A DNA stretch of 64,000 nt, taken from positions 3,596,001 through 3,660,000 of the forward strand of contig OX377202.1 in the NCBI GenBank assembly GCA_947396885.1. The letters run 5' to 3'. The position numbers and the translations under genes are program-made. The stretch is from Heligmosomoides polygyrus polygyrus. Taxonomy: Eukaryota; Nematoda; Chromadorea; Rhabditida; Heligmosomidae. The notes below the pieces were generated by a model. The model was not told the DNA's origin and made no database searches. It was given only the letters and a program-made list of their open reading frames with translations. Of this stretch, positions 10,201-22,200 are shown piece after piece; position 1 is the first letter of the stretch, and each line of letters begins with the position of its first letter.

Positions 10201-13200
10201 GCGACGCCGATCGATAGTACAACTCAGCACCAGTGGCTTACATTATATATAGTATGGAATTTTTGAAAAGACATTTTTAGCCGTCTTATACAACGTATTA
10301 TAGTTTGAGTAATTTATTAAGGTTTGGCTGCTACGGCTTCTTTCATGGTCTCGTGGAGCGCCGCGGAGATGTTTTACTCTGCGTAGGTACGATCTCGCTA
10401 ACGGCCTACTACCTTGGAATGCTCGGACCCCACATGATGTCGCTGCTGAAGGCTCGCGTGGCGGCTACAGTAATCTACGATGTTATTGACAGGGTACGGT
10501 ACTTGATACTCAGCACCCATAGTTTCCAATAGGCATTCTTTAGGTGCCTACGTCAGAAAAACGGAACAACCTGCGGAAAGAAGTGACCGCTGGACATGTT
10601 GTGATGAACAACGTCCATTTCTCCTATCCATCCAGAAACCAGTCAGTCCTTAATGTGAGATACAGCTAAGTTTCCAGTAGTAACATGTACTACTACGAAT
10701 CAATTCATCATTTGAATGAGCGTAACGCGCGAACCTTGGAATATCGGACCTGACGGTGAAGCGAAAACTTGATATGAAATGCGATCAACCGCCGCGTAAT
10801 AGGATCTCCTCTGCCACGACAGCGAAACAACGCAGTTTCTGCTCCAACCAAGTCGGAAATGGAAAAGTCAAGGACACCTGTAGAACTTTTTCGCCAAGCA
10901 ACATTTCTTCTTACACAATACTCTACCTAATGAAAATAGGAGCAGGAGATGGTATCCGAGATACAACTAATCTTTGAGGTGGACGACGTTAGACCTTCAG
11001 ACACTCGTAGCTGGAAGGAATAGAGGGTGAATGAGCTTCGGTCCCAAGAGACCACCTGACTTAAGTAGCCACGAGCAGATCAAAACCCACAGAGCTCTAC
11101 AGAGGGTGCCAGTTCTTGGATAATCGCGCTGCACTTTGCGGTTGACATGTGGATTCTTCGCTGCAATCCAAAGTGACTCGATAAACTACCCCAGAAGTCA
11201 TGCAATCCACCTCTTTCCCGTTGAGGTAAACTACTCAGGACGGAATTGGGTACACCCGATCGTAGATACTGTTATGGAACAAATGTGTCTTCAAGCTTGC
11301 AGGAGCAGTATCTACAACCTTTACCACGTCTTGGAGATCCGCTCCGTGTATGCATCTGCGTATCACTGCACTCAATCCGTTGGACATCAAGCGCAAGCAG
11401 AAGGGTATCTTGCCTAGTTTTCCTTCTCGAAGGACTAGTACTGTAGCTTTCATCTTCCGTCCCTTCTGCCAAGTTTGGGATGGACACGCGTTACTTTCTG
11501 TAATGTTGGGTGACGTCTTTAATGAAAGCAATTCCTGCTCACTGTCAGACGATACCGTGGCAGGGGTCCGGAACATTTCATTAATAGTGCACCTTTTAGT
11601 ACTGGAAGGGCGTGCAGAGCAGTAGTGAGCAAGGCTGTTCATGCTATGTTCAGGCTGTGTTTCCTGTACCATCTAGTTTAACTTCACTATGACAAAGTTG
11701 TATCCGTACATCGAGAAAAGTCAGCCAATTTTCCGTAGGTTTTTCTCTTGTAAGCTTTATATGTTCCAACTGCTTATTCAACAGTTCAAAACATGCGCCC
11801 ATCTCATTTTGGTTGGAACATATGTCAAATCAACCGCCAATATACCTACAATATAGTGTTGATAGGCGTTCCAATACGGGATTTTCCACCTTAAACATGA
11901 AGGCGGCCTCAAGTACAGGGATTTTTGTATCATAGTCAGCCAAAACTTGAACAGTTAAACATAGTTGTGCGGGTAAGGATGGACAGCAAGAACACGTCAG
12001 AGATCAGAAGCTATGCAAATCTTTAAAAAAAGAACAGATTGCTATAGCAGTTAATGAATGGAAAGGATGCAGAAGTTCCAGAGTTCGATTCTTCATAGAT
12101 TCGTTCTGACCTCCTTTGTCCCTTTCGTCCTTCGAAGTGTGACTGAAACACGGAATGAGTCGAGAGAGTAGACAGTCGGCGGGTACCTTCTCCTCATCCT
12201 GCGGCCGTGCCACATCTCACGTACTGACCACTCTTCATTAGTGGCATTACTTTGATATCTCTTTGAATCATCGTTGCATTGTGTTGAAGTTTGTGTTTAA
12301 CCTTTTTATCGTTTATATTTTTGATCATAAAATCTATAAAAAAACGGTGTTCAAAACCGTGTGTCATACGGTCTAGCCGTTCAGTATCTAGGACGAGCGG
12401 CAAAAGAAACTTAAAAGGACCTTAGGTAAACCGTTCTGAGGTGTCAAGTAGGAATTGGTTACCGGTAGCTCAAGGAGAGCTTAAAAAGTAAATAAACATG
12501 TCGGTAGACGTGCCCTGTACAGCTATTTCCCAGAGCCATTCTCCCTGTTCCCCAGTTAACACAGCAGAAGGCCGACTGAGTTCTCTGAGTAGGGAAGCAG
12601 GCAGGCCGGTAGGTACAGATAACCCATCCACCTGCGAACCGAGTCGGGAGAGAAATGTAGTTTACCCAATGTTATATGCAATGTCAACATCGAACCTAAC
12701 TCATACTTCGGCATCGATGTTACCTCCCACTCAACCATCGCCAAACTTGACATGGGAGCCAATCCGGTTTCCCCTGTCCCAAGCAACTTCAAGCTTGACA
12801 TATGCCCAGTGCTCATGAAGCCCGCGTTACCTGCTGTATAGTAGTGGGAGGAAATAATGAGAGACAGAAACTTTAAATGTTTTTGGAATGAATTGGTTTT
12901 TGAAGCTGAGAGAGTTGTTTACAGCATATTTAAATCCTTGTCTATAAAATCAGCACCACACTTTTTGATAGCCTCTAAATCATATGTTCGCCTGTACTAG
13001 AATACGGTACCACAGCCTTTGGTCCCCGCTTGAAGAGTAGTATACAAAGGCCTGAAGCAGTTCAAGATGGTTTCACTTGAAAACTCTGGATACGCTTATA
13101 TGGGTATGATTACACCACCATACCTTCTGCCTCTAATCGCAACAAAATTTTCATAATCACCAGTCTTGAGACTCGTAGAAAACGGAATGACCTGCTCATG

Positions 13201-16200
13201 ATTTTCAAAATGATTACTGAACTACTAGCACTAAAGCTTGACGAGTTCTACACGCTACAAAATTCCAACACAAGAGGTAGCCAGAGGAAAATCCATTTTT
13301 CCAAGGCCAATAGCTTCATCCGTGCTTTCTTTTTTACCCAAAGGTCCGGCTCTGAGTTTTAACGTTCTCAAAAAAAAAAATGCGGTCCCTAACTCATTAG
13401 CTCAGTTTAAGAGGGGACAGGTATCTCCTAGAGTAGCTAAGTAGTTACTGTGCGTTGTGTTGTAGTGTCGTTTTTCTTGTTGTTGAGTGTTTTGTATTTT
13501 CACTGCGTGTAATTGTATCTATTTGCACGTCTAAATAAATAAATAAATAAATAAATAAATGGTTTTTCTCGGTCTCTTATTTGATGGTTTTCTGTTTTCT
13601 GATTTTTTATCGTTGTGTCGTTTGCCACTCGTAAATGTCAATCCTGGGTAATTAGACTTTATTCCAATTTACCTACAATAATTAAAAAGGCTAAGAGTAC
13701 CTTAAAAATAGATGCAAGAAAGCAAATGAAAAGGAAGTTGGTGAAATGAGATCAGTTTCCTTCTATACTATTGTAAATACCGGTTCATTTAACTTTTTAA
13801 ATTTTCTTTTATTTTTTTATTTTCGCTCAGTTCCAAAGTGGGACCGATTATTGAATTCAAGAAAACCAAATAATATAGGTGGACATTTCTTTCCTAGACA
13901 TTCTACCAGATTACATTGAAAGGTACTACTGAAATATGTAATAGAGATGACTACTTCTCTGTTATCGTCCTATATTTCATGTTTTGTCTTAATTTTCTAT
14001 ACTTCCTTCTAGCGTTTTCAAGTCACATTTTTAAGTTCCGGATTTTATTGAATTGAGCTTATTTCCTCAACGGACAATACGTCATTGTCCGTTGAGGAAA
14101 TAAAGATAAACAAAAGAAAACAAATGAAACGAATGACGTTGAAAAAAAACTTCATGCATATTAAGGGACTGTCCTGGGAAGTGGAAGCTGGGGAGGCAAT
14201 CGCGCTTGTGGGCCAAAGCGGCTGTGGCAAAAGCACCTCGGTAGGATCACTTTATACTCAAACGTTTAATCTGTCTCTTAGCAAATATATAAAGATTAAT
14301 TTAGATGAGCCTCCTTAGTCGTCTGTATGATGCGACCGAAGGTCAGATCACCATCGACGACATTCTTCTTGCGGATTATGATGTTGCGGCATTGAGAAAG
14401 GTTCGTATAATGCCGTACTTTAAGTCAGCTGTTCGTGAAGCAAAACACTTTAAGAGTATAGGGATCGTCCAGCAAGAGCCCTACTTGTTTAACGGGACTG
14501 TCAGCGAGAACATTTCGTTGGGTCGCGACGGAGTTGACGATGTGAGAATACGTCAAGCGGCCGATATTGCCAATGTGACGGAATTTGTGAATCGACTGCA
14601 AGATGTACCGTTTTGATACCTATACTATACTTTTTTCAAAGTAAATGTTTGAAGCTTAAGTGCACTGATTTCTCTTCAGGGCTTCAACTCTTACCTCGGC
14701 GCTGGTGGAGTAGTACTGTCAGGTGGTCAGAAGCAACGAATCGCCATAGCTAGAGCAATCGTTACCAATCCACGGATACTCTTTCTAGACGAAGCTACAA
14801 GCGCTTTGGATACAAATAGTGAGCAGATTGTTCAGGTGAGGGAGGGTGAAGTTCCAATCTTGGGATACATAGAAGTTCGTAGGTGCTAAGGGTAAGCGGT
14901 TTACGGTATACGAAATCCAAAATTTTGAAAGACCTAAATCTTAAGTGGTTGCAACGATTTGTAGGTGGCTAAGTTGGCAAGAGGATTAGCTTCTAGCCAG
15001 CAGCCGATTTAATTCCACGGGAGGAAAACCATTAGTTCTAACCCTTTTTCTCTGTTACGATCGTGGCCCAACAGGCAGAGACGATCCTCTAGCCGTAGCG
15101 CTCTCAACGATTCCATGGGCGAGCGAGGGTCACCCATATGTTGCCTAACCCATGAGAAAGGGGAATCCTACGTATTAGCCCTGTCCATAATGTATTGCCT
15201 ACATATCGTAATGATAGAGCTCAAGCTGCCGGCTGGCCCTTCCATGGCCTACTGCTGCCTGGCTTCTCGCCTTCCTGATTCCCACGAAAGGAGACCCCAA
15301 CCCCAGGAGAAAACAATGCCCGCATGTAACAATACATATGCATAAACAAACCAACGTAGACAATCTTAGTAGACAATGAACTCGCCCAAATCCCCCATTT
15401 GGACATACAGCAAATCCACAAGATTTATTACAATACGTAGCGAGCAGTGAATACCATACACCGGATGGAGATAGAGAGGAATAACATAAGTCCTCTCGGT
15501 CGTATTGAACGGATTCCCTGAGGCTGTGGGGGCGAGCGCAGAGCTCACTAGACCCTACGACTTTCTCCTTGTGCCGTTCTTCGTAGTAAACCACCAAGAC
15601 GTATTGCGGAACCGGGACCCCACGACAGCCATCCGGCAGGATGGGAGTGTAGTCGAGAGAGCGCCTAAATTCGCCGCTGGAGCGCAGGACGATCGATATG
15701 GAATGGCAGGCGGAAGGGCGAAGCTTGTGCCGATTGAGTGCTGATGTCAGCCATTTTTCCATGCTTCGGCCCGGTTGAAGCGCCTTGTCTTCAAGCCACC
15801 GTGGGAAACAGTGCGCCCGACCAATCACAGGACTGAGGAGCGATAGCGCGGTCGTGACTCTCTGGACCTAAGCCCTAGTTTATACTTGCGCCGCCACGCG
15901 GCGCGGCACCACAATCGCCATAGATATCGATTTTTCGCGCTGCCCAGTCGATATCTATCCCGGTCATCGTGTCGCGCCGCGCAGCGGCGCAAGTATAAAC
16001 TAGGTCTAACCCTCAATGTGGCAAGCGGTGCCTTCGAACTTTTGTAACCTCCGCAGATTGGGGTAGGACATTTAGAAAACGATGAATAACTGGCTTGTCC
16101 CACTTTACACTGACCCCAGAAACCATCTCGAATGATCACGTGTTCACAAATTTTAGCGTTCTCCTCATTCGTTGTTCCTACCAACATTCTTAGCACTAGC

Positions 16201-19200
16201 GTGCATTGGATCAAGCAGGAATGGCTCAGAAAAGCACATTTGGTAGCGTAGTATAGTTAAAAAGGCAAAAATGATATGAATACCACATTCTAGGGAAAAA
16301 ATTGTGCTGAAATGGTTGAGCGCAATTCATAAAAATGAAACAAGACATAGGAGACGTTCAAAAATTCACGAAGTTAGGGAAACAACGTGAAGAACAACGA
16401 AAAACATGGATAAATTGACGACGCCACTTAATCGGTAAGAAATTCTGGAGTTGCCTCCGACTGCAGAAAAACATTTCAGTACGCTGAAGGGCTGCTAATT
16501 CCACAACTGAACTTCTTCGGTGGGGTTCTGATTAGAAAATGCTATTGCTTTTTCAATTTGACGTCTTCCGTGGAAGTTTGACCAGAAAATAACATTTGAT
16601 TTGTCATTTGTCTTGTCTTGCTGATTATGGTGGCCAAATTAATCAACATGCTCGGTCTATTTGACCGCTACAAACGCAATCGCGTTGATCGGCATCGGAA
16701 GCATAAACGGAGCCTAACAGGTACATTCAGACTAGAGAACATATTAGACATGGGCTTCTGATCCTGACCCAAAAGGTCGTAAATCGCAAGTCATAAAAAT
16801 CTCTATAACCGCCAAAATCTCGTTGTAATTCATAATTGTGCACAACCCTGGAGCTGATGCCTACTTAAGAGACCGGTCATGAGATTTCAGGCAGCACTAA
16901 ACGAGGCGTCCAAAGGACGAACGACGATCATCATTGCCCATCGCCTGAGCACGATCCGCGATGTGAAGAGAATCTTCGTGATGGACAAAGGAGCAGTGAT
17001 TGAAGCAGGTAGAATCCGAAGTCGCGAAACTGAAGCTTACCGTTACATCAATTAGGAAAAACTGTTCAGGAACTCATGTCGAGCTGTTGGAGAAGAACTG
17101 CACATACTCCAAGTTGGCAAAGGCACAGCAGTTCGGTGCAGAAACACACGATGCTGTTCAGATTCTAGACGATGTCCAAGCAGAAGAGCCGTTCTATGAG
17201 AGGTGATTCACTTTATCAAGGTGCGGTGTCAACGCTCTTGATTTTCTGCTTGATTTTTGAAATTGAAATTCGGAAGTCGATGAATGCCATCTAGATGCTC
17301 TTTACAACAGCTCTTGTAGTTATGAAATCGCTGCTGTTGCAGGCAAATTCAACAAATGCACCGTGTTAATGACCGCAGATACGATTTTCAGAAACCCTAT
17401 GTCGGCGAAGAAGTCCATAGGAGCTTTCTCAGCACGTTACTGTATTTCTGATTTACAATCGCCGTCTGTGAGTTTTCTTGTACAAGTGCTCACTATTTGT
17501 TTGCTTAGGTGATTCGTAGTGCCTTCGGGGCTATACAGCAGATTCACGACCAAGATATAACCGTTCTATAATGAAGTCGTCGCTAACGCAGAAAGGGATT
17601 CAACAAGGGGATACGATATCTCCGAAGCATTTTAACGCCATCCTCGAAAACGCCATGCAACTAATTCGAAATGCAAAGACATGGGAATAATGATCGACGG
17701 CCGGCAACTGCACCATCTTCGCTTCGCTGACGATAGTGTGCTCATTACATTGAGCATCCGCCCAGCGGTTCTCGCTCCACAAATATCACATATCGAAATG
17801 CTCCAGCTACGTGTTTCCAGGCCCCGAGGTCAAGACGGACAACAATATGGTACCAGAATATGTCATTAGGAAGGCTGGGAAAAATAGAGACCACCATCTT
17901 CAGTTGGTGCCGGTCCCGGAACTCTATATCGTACGCGCTCCTTCAGCACCTTACAGTACCGCGCATGTCTTTTGGTCAATTCCCGAAAAAGCCGCTTTGG
18001 AGCGTTCCAAAGCGGCTTTTTTATATAACTTTCTTTAAAATCAAGCGCTTGTGAAAAGAAACATATATTTGAGCTCAGCAGACCGAGCTCTATCTTCTGT
18101 CATATAAACCAATAGAGTTGAGCAATGCATATAGGCCGGACATAATCAATCGAGTGGGCGCGAGAGCCTGTAGAGTGACCGTTTGGGGAGTTTTATAGAA
18201 ATTTCCAGCCGCTCTACCTAGGAAATGCTCCTAGCCTGCCCAGCTTGCCTTTAGAGTGCGCCGTGAACAATGCATATAGAATCGAACCTATCAATCGAGT
18301 GGGCGCGAGAGCCTGTAGAGTGACCGTTTCGGGAGTTTTATCGGAAATTTCCAGCCGCCCTACTCAGAACTTGCCTTAGAACTGTAAAGCTTGCCTTAGG
18401 AATGCGCCGTAAACAATGCATACAGAATCGAACCTATCAATCGAGTAGGCGCGACCACTCGCAAATTGCACGCGCGAGTGTGTTCAATGCGCAATAACTC
18501 TGTCGAGATCGAATCGTTCCGGCTGCGGCTTGTGGATTTCGTAGTCAGTAGAAATCTTTAGTAGTACGCGAAAGTGCAGCGTTATAGCTTTTAAAGAAGC
18601 GAAATTTTAGCGGCGCGAAAATGCAGGTTAGCCGTGTGGGACACGATTTTTTCCGACTTCAGTCGACCCCTGCAGGAAGACGCGGCGTGCTAACGGCATG
18701 TAAACGCGTATGCTAGCAGAACACTGAAGGCACTTTACGATGACACGCTCGCCACTCCTCAGCTGCCTGAACTGCCTTGCCCTCATCTGCCAGTTTAGAG
18801 CGGCGTAAGAAAGCGGTTAGAGTTTCTTGCGCTCTTACTCACCCAGATTTGAGCTTTCGAATCTCACAATAGTACCGTTATCTTCAGCTCGAAGAGCTCT
18901 ATCGAACGGTAGTACTCTCGACCAATTTCGGAAAAATGGATTTTTCGACGATTTCCCATCGAGGACGTGGGCGCCAGAGCCGAGCCTGCGCGGACGATGA
19001 CGTCATAGAAAATCGATGTCTTAGAATTGGGCCATGCTAGATACCATTCGGTCCAGCTTTTCATGCTGAATTGAATGGTGTTATTGGGGGTAGGGAAAAC
19101 TGTAATCTGGGCGAGTAAGAGCGAGGAGAACATGGACCGTTGTTGTATTGCATTGCACGCGCGGCCGTGTTCTGAGCGCGATAACTCTGCCATGTGTGAA

Positions 19201-22200
19201 CCTGTCCGGTTGCAGCTTGTAGGTTTTGTAGGCAGTAAAATGTTCTAATAGTGCGCTGAAACAGAGCGAAGTGGCTTAGGATTGGACTAAGTTACGGCGC
19301 TGCGAAAATGCAGGTGAGCCTTGTGTGACTCAATTTCTTCCAATTTCAGTCGACCACTACGGGAAGATCCAGCGAGCAAACGGCCTACAAATGCATGGGC
19401 GAGTAGAACGCTTAAGGTACTTTACGACGACATGCTCACAACTCCTCAGCTGCCTGAACTGCCTTAGCCATTTTAGGGCGGTGGACTTAGCGTTGAAGTT
19501 TCCTGCGCCCTTACTCGCCCATATTTGAGTTTTCGACACTCGCAATAACACCGTTAGCTTCAGCACGAAAAGCTCTATCGAATGGTGTCACTCTCGACCA
19601 ATTCTGGAGAAAGCGATTTTTTGACAATTTCCCGTCGAGGACGTGGGCCGAGCCTGCGCGGACGATGAGTCATCGAAAATCGATATTTTCGAAATTCGCC
19701 AGATTTTCTCGTTCAAAATCATCTAGTGGTAATTTTGTGCGCTGATTACGAAACCGACGTCCGTTTTTGAAAATTCGCCGATTTCGGTAAGTTTTGGATT
19801 TTCTTCTGGATAACTGAGGGTGGTCGTGTCAGGGTCACCAATTTTGCTCAAACTTCATCTAAGGGCAGGGGTTATTCGGAATGTCTAACACGATGAAGAA
19901 GTCCATTTGGCTGATTATAGCAGAAGACACCTATACTGATGACTGAGGGTGATCGATGTTCCTGACACGACCACCCTCAGTTATCCAGAAGAAAATCCAA
20001 AACTTACCGAAATCGGCGAATTTTTCAAAAAACGGACGTCGAATTCGTAATCAGCGCACAAAATAACCACTGGATGATTTTGAACGAGAAAATTTGGCCA
20101 ATTTCGAAAATATCGATTTTCCATGACGTCATCGTCCGCGCAGGCTCGGTCCACGTCCTCGATGAGAAATTGTCAAAAAATCGCTTTTTTCCAGAATTAG
20201 ACGAGAATGGCACCATTCGATAGAGCTTTCNNNNNNNNNNNNNNNNNNNNNNNNNNNNNNNNNNNNNNNNNNNNNNNNNNNNNNNNNNNNNNNNNNNNNN
20301 NNNNNNNNNNNNNNNNNNNNNNNNNNNNNNNNNNNNNNNNNNNNNNNNNNNNNNNNNNNNNNNNNNNNNNNNNNNNNNNNNNNNNNNNNNNNNNNNNNNN
20401 NNNNNNNNNNNNNNNNNNNNNNNNNNNNNNATATGATAAACATGGATTTTGCAAACGTGCAAAACGAGCGCAGTCTGCGGGATCCAAACCCCCGATCCTG
20501 CGTTTACGAGCCCGAGGTCTTCCCCACTACGCCACCTTTGCACTGCGCTTGGCCGCGATACGAGCCCTCATCCCGCGCGCGCCCGTCAGCTGTGGAGCAC
20601 GTGAATCAACAGGGCGCCAACCAGCGACTTCCGTCGCCCCTAACTCTGCGCAGAGTTGTATTGGGGTCGAGATACCTGCAGTTTGTTACTACCCAGAGAG
20701 AGGCGGTTCTGCCCATATACAACATTTGCGCCGTTCCGACCTACCGTTGAGATAGTATCCTGGTAAGTCAGCGGCAGTTCTGCGAGTCTCCTTCTGCAGA
20801 AACGAAGCATCAGTAGTCGTAGCTGTGTTTATTGGTGTCTCCAGCGCGGAAGAACCTGACTATACCAAAGGTCTCACCTGACAAAGACCTGACCTGGGTT
20901 TGGACGACCAATGTCCGCCTCCCGTTCTTGGACGAGTTGTTTGATAAGATCCTGAAAGTGAGCGACCGTTGCGTGGCGAAAAGGGCAATCTTCACCTACT
21001 TGATATGCGCCAATGTGCCGTAAGTTGGCACATAACAACTGAGTATCGGTTTAAGAATGATTCATGGTATCATATCTAGGATTCCCGATGTTGGACCGTT
21101 TAAATGTACACAGTGTATTCTCTCCACCTTAAGAAATCCAAAGCCAGTGTAATGCCTTAAAATCATGGTGCAAAACGAAGCGCATGGTCGCAAGCTCACG
21201 TGGAAACTCGCCCGTACCTATTTCCCACACACAAATAATGAGAAATAAATTTCAGTGCTTTTCTCGGCGCCCAGTTTTCTGGTTGGTCGATCATGTACTC
21301 CGCTCCGTACTTTCCGGAAATTGTCAAGGCATCTGGCTCTGCCCGTGCTCTATTCAAGCTTCTTTGCAAGGAGCCAGCTGCTTTCTATGAAGACGGAGCG
21401 AAGCCTGTGAGTTTAAAAAGTCTCTTGCTCTTCTGGATGGAAAGGAAACAGTGGGCGCAAGTTCTGAGACCATTTATAATTGCTTCAGACAATTACTGGT
21501 GCAATAACCATGGACAAAGTGGAGTTCTCATATCCATCTCGACCATGCTTGCGGATCGCAAACGGTTTATCTTTCACAGCACGACAAGGAGAGGCTATCG
21601 CTGTCGTAGGAACATCAGGATGTGGAAAAAGCACGATCATTAATCTTCTTCAAAGATTCTATGACGTTCAGTACGGCGCGTTGGTAGGCTTTCAACTCTA
21701 TAGCGACGTTTCTGAAAACAGCCTACCAATGAGCGTACATCCTTTAGAAACCGCTGTGTTTTTAGAAGCTCGATGGAAATCGAATAGCGAATATTAATGT
21801 CCGACATTTGCGTGATAACATAGCATTGGTTGGCCAGGAACCAGTACTGTTTGAAGGTAGGGTCTTTTTGAAAACCTGTCAATAACCCGATACAATAAAA
21901 ATGAAGGATAAATATCGCCGTTAGTCAATCACTTCGGGACGCACCAAGCATTCTATTAGGTTGTCACATGAGTTCTGTCCGATTTTCGACGGCCAATTTA
22001 CGTTATAATATCTGAACTGAAAATGAAGTTGGTTTACCAAAGTAGGAACCGTTACAATCAATGCACCTCTCCCAATAATATACAAGAGCATTAATTCCAT
22101 TTCGGAAGGAATCTATTAGGTTGTAACGAAATAAATGGCACTGAACCACTGTAAATTTAAACAGTTAATATCTAGACTTGTAGGCAAGTTTATTGATCGA

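Larger units (their letters stand above)
10655..14165 (+). other. 3.5-kb P-glycoprotein intron filled with retroelement remains
   Basis: The intron between the NBD1 A-loop and Walker A exons. It holds a possible Penelope-like fragment, an unrecognised reading frame at 12498-12818, a LINE 3' fragment and a perfect hairpin. The stretches 11700-12490 and 13565-14050 show nothing I can assign. Confidence 0.8.

Noticed and set aside
15199..15828. Minus-strand frame of 209 codons in a P-glycoprotein intron
   Set aside because: No recognisable domain, no splice or promoter context, opposite strand to the host gene; most likely chance in a GC-rich patch.
20025..20755. Long frames running across the N gap
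   Set aside because: They are open only because undetermined bases contain no stop codons.
20823..21023. Frame with acceptor-like CTCCAG and text [20 protein letters not shown] as a missing TMD2 exon
   Set aside because: It is neither hydrophobic nor similar to any P-glycoprotein segment and lies next to SINE-like sequence.
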